Numbered from the stretch's first letter, positions 23,492 through 35,900 are shown. The stretch: 64,000 nucleotides of DNA from Camelus bactrianus (GCF_048773025.1 NC_133558.1:17156501-17220500); one strand, 5' to 3'. Translations and numbers: made by a program. The notes: generated from the letters alone by a model not told the origin.

Positions 23492-23875
23492 TTACTTGGA
23501 GCTGGTGTACTTGGTGACGGCCTTGGTGCCCTCAGACACGGCGTGCTTGGCCAGCTCCCCGGGCAGCAGCAGGCGCACGGCCGTCTGGATCTCCCGGGAC
23601 GTGATGGTCAAGCGCTTGTTGTAATGCGCCAGGCGCGATGCCTCGCCCGCGATGCGCTCGAAAATATCACTGACAAAAGAATTCATGATGCTCATGGCCT
23701 TTGAAGAGATACCGGTATCGGGGTGAACTTGCTTCAGCACCTTGTAGATGTAAATTGAATAGCTCTCTTTGCGACATCTCTTGCGCTTTTTCCCTTCCTT
23801 CTTCTGGGTTTTAGTTACAGCATTTTTGAAGCCTTTCTTAGAAATGGTAGAGCCCTTTGAAGTCAGCTCTGGCAT
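23492..23875 (-). CDS. Second H2B type 1-A-like histone, 127 aa
   Basis: An intact intronless H2B, paralogous to H2BC1. The frame is open further upstream, but the M of [15 protein letters not shown] (first base 23875) gives the family's 127 aa and the usual MPE start. The N-tail is of the testis type ([24 protein letters not shown], again with cysteine). The core has [40 protein letters not shown], and the complete [26 protein letters not shown] end. Oddities are FKNAV, where a lysine is usual, and KRLTITSRE, where serine is usual after KR. The 3' half of the gene is very GC-rich and has HYNKR as in canonical H2B, while the 5' half is AT-rich like H2BC1, which suggests gene conversion. It is the divergent partner of the H2A gene at 24160. 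Human has pseudogenes at this position as I recall (H2BC2P), so whether this copy is expressed is open. Confidence 0.9.
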   Translation of the reverse strand: MPELTSKGSTISKKGFKNAVTKTQKKEGKKRKRCRKESYSIYIYKVLKQVHPDTGISSKAMSIMNSFVSDIFERIAGEASRLAHYNKRLTITSREIQTAVRLLLPGELAKHAVSEGTKAVTKYTSSK

Positions 23876-24555
<680 letters not shown>

Positions 24556-24628
24556 CATCTTACAAGTTGTAAATCCTAACAAGTGGCATGAACGTCCAGA
24601 GAGAGAAAATCCCCAAACTGAAACCAAA

Positions 24629-24644
24629 GGCTCTTTTCAGAGCC
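24629..24644 (+). promoter_or_regulatory. Histone mRNA 3' stem-loop of second H2A gene
   Basis: GGCTCTTTTCAGAGCC with CCAAA upstream, 74 nt after the stop. The purine-rich CTGAGAAAGAGCTTAGG at 24656-24672 follows as the histone downstream element. Confidence 0.95.
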
Positions 24645-24672
24645 ACTCACAATTTCTGAGAAAGAGCTTAGG

Positions 24673-26460
24673 TTTACAAGATTACAAAACACTAACTGAT
24701 TCACTAGCAACAAAAAAGAATTGATCAGAACTCTTGAAACTAACAGGACTCTGGACTCTGAAAGGAATCTAGTTCTGGTGACTGAAGACTGAGAATTCAG
24801 TTTAATGTGCAACAATTTTGGCAAAAGAACTGATGATCCTAGATGCATATGTTTTTCAGTACTTCAGAGTAGACAGATCAGTTATCCTAGCAGGCTGGGA
24901 TGGGGAGATGCCATTCTCCTTGGGGAAAGGAGAAAACTTAGGACTGTTGTGAGAATTAACACAATTTCCAAGAAAATTAAGATACATAATCCTATTCTAA
25001 GGTTTGAATTTTAATAAGGATAGAGTTAGACTGAATGGATTAGAAGCAAAGAAAGACTTGTAAACTGGCAGCTTGTACTCTTAGGTTTAGAAAGCAGGCC
25101 TATAGAATGCCAGCAAGCAGCTAGGAAATCAATGCGCATCAGGGCTACGCGTTCCCTCAAGTGCCTTCTAGCAAGGGATTTCCTTCCAAGATGGTCCTAT
25201 ATCCTGAAGTCTGTAACCATGACATGTTAAGCCAAAAAGATAAGACATAAACATTTGCCAGCTAGTTATGTGAAAAACAGTAAAAATGAATCTTAGCCTT
25301 ATTTCATAGTGTATAGGATATATCTCAAATAAGACAAACCGTTTTGATGGTAAAATTCTAGTATCAATATTAGAGTCAGTAAGTAATGTGACGAGGTGGT
25401 TCTCTACCACCAATTATTCACAGGTTTAACCACTGAGAATGAAGCAAAATATTTCATTATCCTTTAGCACTGCATGAGTAAACACCCACAGTCAACTGAA
25501 AAGGAGGAAAGTAGCCAAATACAAAATTCTTATATGAAAATGAAAGCATCAAAAATTTCCAAACACAATTCAAAAGAAAACAAAAATCTACCCGCTTATA
25601 ACTACAAAAATTCCTTAAACACTTATAAAGTTAAAAATTATTTTAATACCACTTTTGTCTGTAAAAGTATACCCAGGCCTATAGAATTGCAAAGACATGG
25701 TTTTTTTAAAAAAAACTATGTTAACATATTTAAAAATACTGATGAAATGTAAGAGTTTCTGAAAAAAAAAATAAACTGCTTAAACTGAACCTAGAAAGCA
25801 GTGAGGACTAAGATGAACAGGAAAAAAAATTTAAGTCATGAATGAGCTACCATCCTCAAAAATTAGGCTTCTAAGAGTGTATCCTCTTAGACATTTAAAG
25901 AAAACGTAATTCTATGACTAATGAAATGGTTCCAGATTATGAAAAATGTCTCATTTATATTTTTCAAGAAATATGAAAATCTAATGAAGAAAGTATCCTA
26001 AGTGGGGTGCAATATAACTTTGAAATATCACATAAATTGCCATTAAATGTGAACAACTAAATCTGGCAGGTCATTACAAAATTACTAAACAATGACAAAG
26101 GGAGATCCATTTAAGAATGTGAGGTTGTTTCAATGTTGAGTAAAAGCAAACTTAATTCATTTCGTAAAGTTAAAGAAAAAAACAAATTCTTATGTTAAAC
26201 TCAGGAGATGCTTAAAAAGTATTTGTTAGTATATTTAGTCAGTTTTTGTTTCTTAGTGGAATACACATAGTTGCTGTTAGCTGACTTTCTCTTATCACTA
26301 TTATTTTGATATTATTCTGGACTATGTTAGACAAATCACTTAAAGAGATGAAAAGGGTTCTGCTGCACCAGTGGAAGGAAAATAAAATAAGGTGTAAGTA
26401 ACACCTGCAAGGTAATGCCTCACAATTAACTGGGAAATAATTATATTGGAAATTAGTGAT
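24673..26460. other. Intergenic DNA, nothing assigned
   Basis: About 1.8 kb, AT-rich. No gene, and no coding remnant of a histone was recognised. Confidence 0.5.
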
Positions 26461-26500
26461 TCTCTTCAAAGCCATCTTCACTTTCAGAGAAAGAGCTGCA
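26459..26500 (+). promoter_or_regulatory. Possible orphan histone 3' signal
   Basis: TCTCTTCAAAGCCATCTTCACTTTCAGAGAAAGAGCT resembles the region from the stem-loop to the downstream element of the second H2A gene (CTCTTTTCAGAGCCACTCACAATTTCTGAGAAAGAGCT). No coding remnant precedes it, and a 25-base poly-A run follows at 26511. It could be the last trace of another histone copy, or chance. Confidence 0.3.
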
Positions 26501-26510
26501 ATCAAGTCTC

Positions 26511-26590
26511 AAAAAAAAAAAAAAAAAAAAAAAAAACCAAAAAACAAAAAACAAAGAAACAAATCAAAACAAAACAACAAAAAACAGCAT
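26511..26590. repeat. Poly-A and A-rich stretch
   Basis: About 25 A followed by CAAAA-type repeats. Confidence 0.9.
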
Positions 26591-27640
26591 TTAAGTAAGT
26601 CATTTATATTCAATGGAATATTAATTGTACCTACTTCAAAATGCTGGTATTAATCTATTATCCTCAGTTTGTGTAAACTGTTATATGAGAAATCATTAAT
26701 AAATTGGACTTTTTTTGGTGAGTGATAACTGTTTTTCATTTATTTCAGAAACCCATGGCAAACACTTAGTAAAAGAAATGTAATATTCCACTGGAATCAG
26801 ACTGTGGAAATATTGGGGGAGAATAGGGGGATTAGAGACAAATGGAAGTCAGGAGGAACAAGGACAAATACAGCTTGATGCTAAATCCCAGAAGGGGAAG
26901 TAAGCACATTAGATTACTCTCTAAGTGAGTAAATAAGGAGCCCAGGGGTTAAGTGAGCAATCATGCTCTAATGCAGTCTATTATAAAAAAGTCCAAAAAG
27001 TCCTTACTGCTGTGAGTAGTACATTATACAAGCATCTAATCTGGGAACAACAGCATTGACAGAATTTAAATGCACAAACTTATATGCAGTGCATAGAGTG
27101 AGTTTTCTTTCCTTTTATTTAAACTACAACACACATTAAGAAATGTTTTATTATATGAGCAAAATCACATTCAGAAATATACATGCATACCAAGAGCTAA
27201 AAAGAAAGTTTTCAGAAACAATATACCATTTTATGAATTGTATTTTCTTACATGGTACAACTAAACTCATCAGTGTGTTAATCAACCAATAATATCTGAC
27301 CTTCATATATGAATAACACCCAAATAACATGATCCTGGAAATAAGGGTTAAGCTTGCTGCATCCACTGAAATATAACAATGTTATTACATCCCTGACAGT
27401 TTCCCCCTAAAAAAATATGGTAGCAAATCTGGGATTCCCTAAATAAATCGTCTCTCCCTTTGTTCCAGGAATTTTTTTAATGGCCTGCCAGAGTTAGTTG
27501 TTCCTATTTAATGGACATTTATGGATTATTTAAATCTTCTGATTCTCCTTAATCTTAGCCATTCAGGTTCTGCTTGGATTCTAGTTGGTATCTATGTTCT
27601 TTCTGGGTAATCCAGGATCTCATATTATCTCAAGGGCCCC
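26591..27640. other. Intergenic DNA, nothing assigned
   Basis: AT-rich, with no gene or named repeat. Confidence 0.5.
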
Positions 27641-27644
27641 AATA

Positions 27645-27895
27645 GGGCCTAAATCCAATAACAAGTGTCCTTACAAGAGACAAAAGAGATGATACACAGA
27701 TTCCTGGAAGCCAGCATAAACTAGAAGGGAAGCATGAGACAAATTCTCTCCCCAGAGCATCCAGAAACAACTAATTCTGCCAGTACCCGATTTTGGACTT
27801 TGCCAGTATTATATGAAAGTAAATTTCTGTTGTTTAAACTACCCAGTTGGTGGAAATTAGTTATGATAGTCACAAGAAACTAACAGTTTAAGAGG
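27645..27895 (+). mobile_element. MLT1-type MaLR LTR fragment
   Basis: GGGCCTAAATCCAATAACAAGTGTCCTTACAAGAGAC, then CCAGAGCATCCAGAA, and an end with TTTCTGTTGTTTAAACTACCCAGTTGGTGG. Old fossil LTR, 5'-incomplete. Confidence 0.75.
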
Positions 27896-29325
27896 ATAAA
27901 AAGACAAGTTACAGATTCAAAGAAAATAGTTGCAAAATACATATTTGATAAAGGGCTAGTATCTAGAATATATAAAGAACTTCCAAAATTCAACAATTAA
28001 AAAAATCAGTCTAATTAGAAAATGGATAAAAAACCATGAAGGGACATTTCACCAAAAAGGATATATCAGATGGCAAATAAGCACATGAAAAGGTGTTCAA
28101 TATCATATGTCATTAGGGAATTGCAAGTTACAACCACAATGAGATACCATTATTATCTCACATCTATTAGAATGAGTAAAATGCAAAACACTGACAATAC
28201 CAAATGCTAACTAGGAGATGGAGCAACAGGAATTCATTGTTGTTTGTAATATAAAATGTATAGCTACTTTGGAAGACACGGTTTCTTACAACAATAAACA
28301 CTGGCTATTTAATCTGGCAATCATGCTCCTAGGTATTTATCCAAATAAGTTTATATATACATGCACACACATACACAAAATACTTACAGCAGCTTTATTC
28401 ACAACTGCCAAAAGCTGGAAGCAACCAGGATGTTGTTCAATAGGTAAATGGATAAACAAACTATGGTACATCCATGCAATGGTGTATTATTCAGTGATAA
28501 AAAGAATGAACTATCAAGCCATGAAAAGGCATGGAGGAACCTTAAATGCATACTGCTAAATGAAAGAAGCCAGTCTGAAAAGACTATCTACTATATGAGT
28601 ACAACTAATGACACCCTGGAAAAGGTAAAACTATAGAGACAATAAAAAGGTCAGTAGTTGCCAGGTTTTGGTGGTGGTAGGGGGTAGGGATGAAAAAGTG
28701 GACAACATAAATTTTTAGGGCAGGGAAATCATTCTGTATGACACTATAAGCAGATACATGACGTTATGCATTTGTCAAAACCCATAGACTGTATAGCACA
28801 AAGAGTCAACCCTAACATAAACTATAGACTTTAGTTAATAATATATTAATACTGGTTCATTAATGGTAACAAATGTACCACATTAATATAAGGGAGAAGA
28901 GGTATATGAGAAGCCTTTGTGCTTTCTGTCCAATTTTTCTGCTTTAAACCTAAAACCGCTTTAAAAAATAAAGTATTTTAAAAAGCCAATCCCAAAAGAT
29001 TACCTACTATAATTCAACTTATGTAACAGTCTTAAAATGACATAAGAAACAGAGAATATATTAGTGACCTAAGAGTTGAGAAGAGGGTGTGGGTGGCAGA
29101 GAAGTGTCTGTGGCTATAAAATGGCAACATGAGGGATCCTTGTGGTGAAGGAAATGTTCTGTATCTTGATTATATCAATGTCAGTATCCTGGTTGTGATA
29201 CTGTTTCAAGTTTTGCAAGATGTTACCTTTTGGGGAAACTGAGTAAAAGGTACATAGTATCTCTATTATTTCTTTCAACTGCATGTGAATCTACAATGAT
29301 CTCAAAATAAAAAAGTTTAATCTAA
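27896..29325 (+). mobile_element. Old L1 (L1M-like), 3' part
   Basis: ORF2 C-terminal wording (ATGGCAAATAAGCACATGAAAAGGTG, GTTGTTCAATAGGTAAATGGATAAACAAAC, TATTATTCAGTGATAAAAAGAATGAACTA), then a 3' UTR with GTTTTGCAAGATGTTACC. It ends near ATCTCAAAATAAAAAAG. Diverged and interrupted. Confidence 0.75.
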
Positions 29326-31830
29326 AAAATTCATAGGATGCAGTTAAAGCCATGCTTAGAGAGAAATTCAGCACTAAACGTTTATGTCAGAAAAGATGGA
29401 AGTTCCCAAATCATTAATCTAAGTTTCCCTGTTAAGACATGGTAAAAGAAGAGCAAAATAAGTTCAATCAAGCAGAAAGGAAGAACAAAAGTAAGAGGCG
29501 AGCTCAGTGAGATGAGAAACAGAAAAACAATAGAAAAGTCATTGAAAGAAAAAAGTCTTTTAAAAAGATCAACAATTTAAAAAGTTCTATTGAGAATGAT
29601 AAGAGAGAAGACACAAATAAACAATTTAAGAAATAAAACAGAGGATAAAACAGAGCATTAAAATGACAATAAAGGAATACTACAAGCAATACAAACTAGC
29701 AGAATTCAACAAAGATAAATCAGAAAAATTGAATAGTCTTCTATCCTTTAAAAAGACTGAAATAGTAACTAAAAATCTTCAGCAAATGAAACCGCCAGAT
29801 CCAGGTTTCACTGAAGCATCTACCAAATGTTTAAAGAAGAAATAACACTGATTTTATGCAATCTCTTCCAGAAAATAAAAGATTCCCAACTCATTTTATA
29901 AGTCTAAAATTACTCTAATACTAATCAGACAAAACAATACAAATAGATCAGTATTCCTTATGAGCATAGATACAATATTAGCAAATCAAGTCCAGCAATG
30001 TATAAAGATCAAGCAATGGAAGACTGGTTCAATATACAAAAACCAATCAATGTAACTCACCATATTAACAGGACAAAGAAGAAAAACAACATGATCATAT
30101 CAGTGAATGCAGAAAAAAGCATTTGACAAAATTCACCATCCTTTCCTGATTAAAAACTCTCAAAAGGAATATAAGAGAACTTTCTGAATCTAATAAAGGA
30201 CATCTACAAATATCCTGCAGGGAACATCATATCAATGATGAGAGACTCAATTCTTCCCCGTAAGATCAGGAACAAGGCAAAGATACTTATTTTCACCATT
30301 AAATACCACTTCATACTGAAGTCCTTCATTGTACAATCAGGCAAGAAAAAAATTAAAAGCATAAAGATCTGAAAGCAGGAAATGAAACTTCTGTTGAAAG
30401 ATGACATGATGGAAGGGTGCAGAAAATCACAAGGAATCTACCAATAAAACCAAACCAACCCCCTTCCCAAAAAAACCCCTCAATCTCCTAAAACTAATAA
30501 CTGCCAGGTAAAGGAACTAGACTAAAATAATTTTGAAAAATAAAAATAAAATGGGAGGAATCACTCTCCTCAATTTCAAGATTTATTATATATTACAATA
30601 ATCAATATTGTATAGTAATAGGAAAGGGATAAATAAATGTATCAATGGACCAGAATAGAGAACCCACAAATAATCCTACACAAATATGGCCAACTGGTTT
30701 TTAACAATGATGAAGAAGAAATATAATGGAAGAACAGTTTTTTTTCCAACAAATCTTCCTGGAGCAATAGGCAAAAATATGAACCTCCACCACAGCCTAA
30801 AACCTTAAAAAAAAATAATAACTCAAAATGGATGGTAGATTTAAATGTAAAATTTAAAACCATGAAAAAAAAGAAAAGTCTTTGGGATCTAGAGTTAGGC
30901 AAAAACTTCTTAGGCATGAAACCAAATGATCCAGAAAAGAATAACACTGGAAAATCTCATCAAAAGTAAAAACTTTTGTTCTGTAAAAGCTCCTGTGAAG
31001 AGGATAAAAAGAAACACTACAGACATAAAGAAAATTCATGCAAACCATATATATATATGACAAAAGGCTTATCTTTGAAGAGACTTTTAAGCTCAATAGT
31101 TAAAAAACAAAACAAAACAAAAAAAACTAACCAAACAAAAAAACCATCCCACATGGGCAAAAATTACATTTTGCCCAAGAGGACATACAGATGGCAAATA
31201 AGCACATGAAAAGATATGTAACATTAATAACCATTACAGAAATACAAATTAAGTCTCTGATGAGATATTAATATATACCTATTAAGCAAATAAAATTTAA
31301 AAAATAGTGACAAAGGTAAAATGCTGGCATGAATGTGGAGAAACTCCTGTCCACATTCTCATCTCTCATACACTGCTGGTGAGAAAATAAAATGATACAA
31401 TCACTTTGGAAAATATTTTGGTAGTTTCTTAAAAAACTAAACATATGCTTACCATGTGTCCAGTACTCCCACTACTGAGCATTCATTCCAGAGAAATGAA
31501 AACTTACATTTACACAAAAACCTGTGTGTGAATGTTCCTATCAGGGTTTTGTTTATTTGTTTTTATTTTGTTTTCTTTGTAATGGTCAAAGCTTGGAAAA
31601 AACTAAGATGTCCTTTAATAGGTGGATGTTAAATATGCTGTTGTTTACCCATATCATGGAATATTATTCAACAATAAAAAGGGACAAGCTATAGATACAT
31701 GCAACAACTTGGATGGATCCCTGGAGAATTATGCTAAAAATGAAGATAAAACCAATCTCAAAAGGTTACATACTGTGTGATTTCACTTATACAATATCCC
31801 CAAATAACAAAATGATAGCTTATAAATTAG
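29326..31830 (+). mobile_element. Old L1 (L1M-like), ORF2 to 3' end
   Basis: Follows ORF2 order: EYYKQY at 29675, SGFTEAFYK-like near 29805, [10 protein letters not shown] near 29980, HHINRTKK-like near 30060. It closes with a late ORF2 part (GGATGTTAAATATGCTG, ACCCATATCATGGAATATTATTC) at 31620-31800. Many stops; dead copy. It ends just upstream of the third histone pair. Confidence 0.75.
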
Positions 31831-31901
31831 TACTCACTTTCAGCTGGTGTCCTTGACAGTCAGTAGACAGGAAACATTCCTTTGATAAAAGAACTTCAAG
31901 T

Positions 31902-31917
31902 GGCTCTAAATAAAGTC
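31902..31917 (-). promoter_or_regulatory. Degenerate histone stem-loop, third H2B copy
   Basis: On the - strand GACTTTATTTAGAGCC, with CCAAA before it. The 3' arm AGAGCC is intact and the 5' arm has two changes (GACTTT for GGCTCT). Confidence 0.75.
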
Positions 31918-31924
31918 TTTGGCT

Positions 31925-32207
31925 TTTAGTGAAAAACCCTAGAGCCTTGCAGTCTCCTGGGCAGCACTAGAGGCACCGAATTATGAAACTTCGTGTGTTC
32001 CCCAGGAGAACTGACCCCACTGTCACAGCTGGGCTTTGTAGCAAACTTGCTTTAGGATCAAGCAAATAAAACTCCTGTTATAATGTTAACATTTGTGGTC
32101 TTCACATTTCTCACCGCCTTTCCGAGAAGCTCACAAACACGCCTTAGAGAACCAATCACCGGAACACAACTCCCGCTCCAGTAAATGCTAACGATTTACG
32201 CCGACAT
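31925..32207 (-). pseudogene. Decayed H2B gene of third pair
   Basis: On the - strand the relic starts at ATGTCGGCG and is stopped at the fourth codon. TTCTCGGAAAGGCGGTGAGAAATGTGAAGAC is close to the [13 protein letters not shown] coding text. GTGCCTCTAGTGCTGCCCAGGAGACTG matches the VRLLLPGEL text near the C-terminus, before a degenerate stem-loop. The region between is shorter than in a real H2B (about 280 against 384 bp) and unrecognisable. It is the divergent partner of the H2A relic at 32462. From promoter likeness it descends from a copy of the second pair. Confidence 0.65.
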
Positions 32208-32461
32208 GGTGGGAAGGATTTATTTATAGTCCGCATATTCAAATGAGGTTTTGAAACAAACAAATCTGATTGGATGAATGATTATAGTATAATATATGTA
32301 GAAATAGGACTGCCAGTTCGACTCTGGTTGGATAGATGCCTACCTGACATCAGCCAATCAGAACACTAACCACACACTCTCCCCTAGTCAAGTAGATAAA
32401 ATAGTCTGCGTATACTTCCATCAGCTGTGCCTTAAGTACTGTTATTTGTCTGATTTCTGTG
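32208..32461. promoter_or_regulatory. Relic two-way histone promoter, third pair
   Basis: Keeps ATTTATAG near 32223 (minus-strand TATA), TCTGATTGGAT near 32265, ATATGTAG near 32295, CTCTGGTTGGAT near 32322, AGCCAATCAG at 32352-32361 and GATAAAATAG near 32395. The same words occur in the same order in the second-pair promoter. Confidence 0.65.
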
Positions 32462-32703
32462 TTTTTGAAAGTGGGTAGCAGGTAGGCAAGGCTCATGGCC
32501 GAGGTCTATCGTGTCTCCTCCTCCATGGTTGGTAAGGAGCAGGTCTGCTGGGAATGATGGTTGATTTGAGGACTGGCAAACTACGTGGCAGCTACAAGTC
32601 TCACATCATCCCGCCTGACTGCACAATTATCACCCAGGACGGACGTTCAGCCCATTAGCCGAGAAAATCAACGGCCACTACAACAGAGACAAGTGCAAGG
32701 AAC
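32462..32703 (+). pseudogene. Decayed H2A gene of third pair
   Basis: GTGGGTAGCAGGTAGGCAAGGCTCATGGCC corresponds to the N-tail text [43 protein letters not shown]...CACATCATCCCGC matches [49 protein letters not shown] matches TIAQGGVLP. The central part, about QFPVGR to TAEI, is missing and frames are broken. The 3' UTR also matches the second H2A gene (AGTTAGTAAATCCCAACAA against AGTTGTAAATCCTAACAA), so it is a duplicate of that gene, not a processed copy. A decayed stem-loop follows. Confidence 0.8.
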
Positions 32704-32760
32704 GTCTCCAGTTAGTAAATCCCAACAAATAATACGCATTTCCAGGCAAAGGAAACAAAC

Positions 32761-32815
32761 ACCAAAGGCCGCGCACAGCTTCTAAGAGCCGTGACCAGAT
32801 TCCAAAGAACAATGT
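32761..32815 (+). promoter_or_regulatory. Degenerate histone 3' signal, third H2A copy
   Basis: ACCAAAGGCCGCGCACAGCTTCTAAGAGCC keeps the CCAAAGGC start and the AGAGCC end but has an inserted, unpaired middle. TTCCAAAGAACAATG follows where the downstream element would lie. Confidence 0.6.
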
Positions 32816-33715
32816 ACAGTATTTCCAAAAAATCAGTCCATTTAGAAGTGTTATCTTGACATCCTTCCTGTAAGTTGTTTGTAACTACTCTGTGAAAATT
32901 GGTTTTTCTTGAAACTTAGATTGTCAGTTTCTAATCCTGTTAGGGTGCCCACTAAATTGATTTCAAGGCAGGATAGAATACTGCAGTTTGAAAAATGCTG
33001 GAATAATTACACAGAGTTACAGCCAACAGAACTGCTCTCCAGGGCCAGTGATTGAACCCAAAGTTGGGGAAGTGGTCTGCGCTGAGCAAGTGAAAGAACT
33101 TTCCGAAATTTTCAGCTCTGCAGCTTGAACACACTTTTTCTTTCTTTTACTGAGGGTGTAAATGAGACTGGATTGGCTAAAGGAGTATTCCCTGTCTCTT
33201 GGGAAAGATTGAGAAGAAAGGTGAAGTGAGGGGGAACAACAATAACAAAGAGTTTGGAAGTTTGAGGTGGGGAGATACTTAGCAACTGTGCTTGTTCCAA
33301 AGGCTCTTACCATTTCAGGTGTCCCAGTCTACTTAACACTATCACCTTCCACTTTTGTCTCTCTCTTTTAAAACGCTGTTTCAGTTTGACTTCTGTCACT
33401 TGCAAGAGACTGTGTTTGACAAATCCAAGCCAAAACTAACTCAGCACAATGAAAATTCCACATCTACTAGCATACTTAATAAATATATTCTGCCCTAATT
33501 CTGCCCTTCCTTTTTTTTTGTAGCAACAACACTGATGTCTTTGCTCTTAATCATTATCTTTTATTGAAAGGGAAGTGAAAATCAGAGTGGGAAAGAGAGG
33601 AACCTAATGGCACTGAACCCACTCAAAAGCTTTTAAAGTAAATGGTGGAAGTGGAAAGTAGTCAAGTAGAGTCTGAAGTGATGCCTGACATTTTCAGAGA
33701 GATCTGTGGATATTA
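32816..33715. other. Intergenic DNA, nothing assigned
   Basis: About 0.9 kb without a gene. Overlapping minus-strand frames near 33017-33313 share one stretch in different frames and show no motif. Confidence 0.5.
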
Positions 33716-33743
33716 AAAAAAAGAAAGAAAGAAAGAAAGAAAA
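33716..33743. repeat. (AAAG)n simple repeat
   Basis: Run of GAAA units. Confidence 0.9.
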
Positions 33744-33867
33744 GGAACTCCTCTTGCTTTTGTCTCCAAACTAAGATTAGAATTCTGAGGCTGTTGAAAT
33801 AAGAGAAGGAAAGTTTAAGGGAAACTATTTTATTTTCTAATAGGCGGAGGCTCAGAGGACAGACCTT

Positions 33868-33965
33868 ATAGTTAGGGTCAAGGGCTGGAATCCTGACTCT
33901 ACCCTGTACAAGCAAGTTACTCAGCCTCTCTGTGAAATAAGGATAGTGACAGCACTTCTGTTGTA
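33868..33965 (+). repeat. MIR SINE, left part
   Basis: GGGCTGGAATCCTGACTCTACC ... AAGTTACTCAGCCTCTCTGTGAAATAAGGATAGT is MIR text. It continues after the LTR at about 34318. Confidence 0.65.
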
Positions 33966-34315
33966 GAAATCTGAATCCTGTTGAGAGACCACGCAACACT
34001 CAGGGGGTTGGAGAACTCAGGTTTATCATGCCGGCAGGCCCAGAGGAGTTAACACTCCAAGCTCTGAACCCTGACTGCAGGGTTACACAGGCTTTTATAT
34101 GGTTTTAGGTTTCAATTAAGTCTGTGCCATATGCAAATGAGGTGTTAGAAATGGACCGATCAGGAGTGAGCTTTTGGGAACCAATGGAATTTTAGGGGTA
34201 AGTTTTGTTTTCCTAGAAGCAAGCCCTTTTACAGAAGCGCAAAAGAAGGAAGGCAATGGCCCTGCCTCGGAGGTCTTGCTGGTCCCTTTGTGGGTTTTGC
34301 CTCTTCACGTCATAG
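33966..34315 (-). mobile_element. ERV LTR, antisense, inserted in a MIR
   Basis: Same family as 14960-15530. On the - strand it has CCATATAAAAGCC as TATA region. It starts TGTTGAGAGACC on the + strand and ends near GCCTCTTCA. The MIR on either side dates it as younger than the MIR. Solo-type fossil. Confidence 0.65.
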
Positions 34316-34400
34316 ATTTGGTGTGAGTATTAAAAGTATAACTGTATGTAAAGTGCTTCTGAACATTGACTGACTCATAGCAAGTGCTGTACAAGTGCTC
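34316..34400 (+). repeat. MIR SINE, right part
   Basis: GTGTGAGTATTAAAAGTATAACTGTATGTAAAGTGCTTCTGAACATTGACTG.CTCATAGCAAGTGCT is the MIR 3' end. Confidence 0.6.
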
Positions 34401-34419
34401 TCTAAAGGAGCATCAAAAA

Positions 34420-35480
34420 GGAAGAAAATGGAAGCCCAGGAACCAGAGAGTGAAGGGCACACTCTATCTGTAGGCAACAGGATAATAGAACTCTCTTAAA
34501 GAAAACCTAAGAGAACCAGTGAAAAGCAAAGGAATTCAGTAGTCAGGATATAAAACTAAGACAAAAATCAATAGCACTAATTATAAACTATAATCATTTA
34601 GAAGATGTATAAAAAGGAAAAGACCAAATTTTCAAATGAAACAAAATATGGGAAATGTCTAGGAGTAAACTTAATAAGAAATCTGCCTACATAAGAAAAA
34701 CTTTAAATATTCCTAAAGGAATCAAAAGTAGATTTAAATAAACAAGGAAGCATCCTACATTTGTGGACAGAATGACATAACATCCTAAAGATGTCAAATC
34801 CAGTGTAATCCTATTTATTTAACAAGATGAAAAGAAGGTTCACAGGGGAGAAAAAGGCAAATACTCATTTGTAATCAAAATAAAGGGCAAATTAAAACTA
34901 CACAGGGTATCAATTCTTGCCTATAAGATGGTCAAAAATTCTACAACCCACCCAGTTGACAATACTAAGGAGAAATAGGCACACATATACATTGCTGGTG
35001 GGAGTGTAAAATGATATATTACATATTGTGGGAAAATTTAGTAATATCTAACAAAGTAACATGTCTTAACTGTGGATCCAGGAATTTCACTTCTAAGAAT
35101 CTACCCTGAAAATGGGATTCTACATATATGAATTATCAAAAACGTATCAAGTTGCTCAGGCAGCATTATTTGTAATATTTTACAAAGACGAAGTAATGTT
35201 AATGTTCATCTATAGGGGAAAGGTTGAATAATCTCCAGGACAGACTCATATGAGAGTACCTGGGGAGCCACAAAAATGAATGAGAATCATTCATCTTCAT
35301 GTGCTGGTAGAGAAAGAATTCTGTGATATACTGTGAAATGAAGAAACCAAGTTAGAAAAATTGCATATTGAGTGTTACTTTTAGGTAAAAGGAGGGAAAT
35401 TTTGAACCATGTTCGTGTTTCACAGATTCAAGAAATAAAATTCAATCAAAGGGAAAATAAGCAAATTCTGAAAATGAAAA
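34420..35480 (+). mobile_element. Old L1 (L1M-like) ORF2 fragment
   Basis: TTCAGTAGTCAGGATATAAAAC, GGGAAATGTCTAGGAGTAAACTTAA, and later CATTGCTGGTGGGAGTGTAAAATG follow L1 ORF2 order, with internal gaps. Confidence 0.7.
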
Positions 35481-35900
35481 CAAACTGACATGAAAGAAGC
35501 TAATTGTGTATCACATTGGTAACATGAACACACAAAGAATGGATTATTTTCAGTGACTTTTAAACACAGTTCTCTGATGATACATTCTTAGTGAGATGCC
35601 TTCTATTTCCATCAGAATTAAAAAAAAAAAAAGAACAAACTCAACAAGTTAGGAAAATTTTAATCTCAGGTTTTATAAACTAGTCCCAGGTTTTGTAAAT
35701 TAATAGAAAAATGAAGCAGCTTCTATGGGGTTCAATGAGCTAGCATTACTCTGAAATCAAAACCACAGGAAGACTTGAAGCTACTCTCAATATTTTATAT
35801 ATAAAATCCAAGCAAGTAACTTATTAAGGATAAAATACATCGTGAAACTATATGGTTGAACCTTGGAATGCCAATATACTTAAGGACTTCAAATATCTTT
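35481..35900. other. Intergenic DNA, nothing assigned
   Basis: No gene or named repeat. Confidence 0.5.

Noticed and set aside
33296-33307. CCAAAGGCTCTT, like the start of a histone stem-loop
   Set aside because: The second arm of the stem and the downstream element are absent, and no histone text lies nearby; probably chance.
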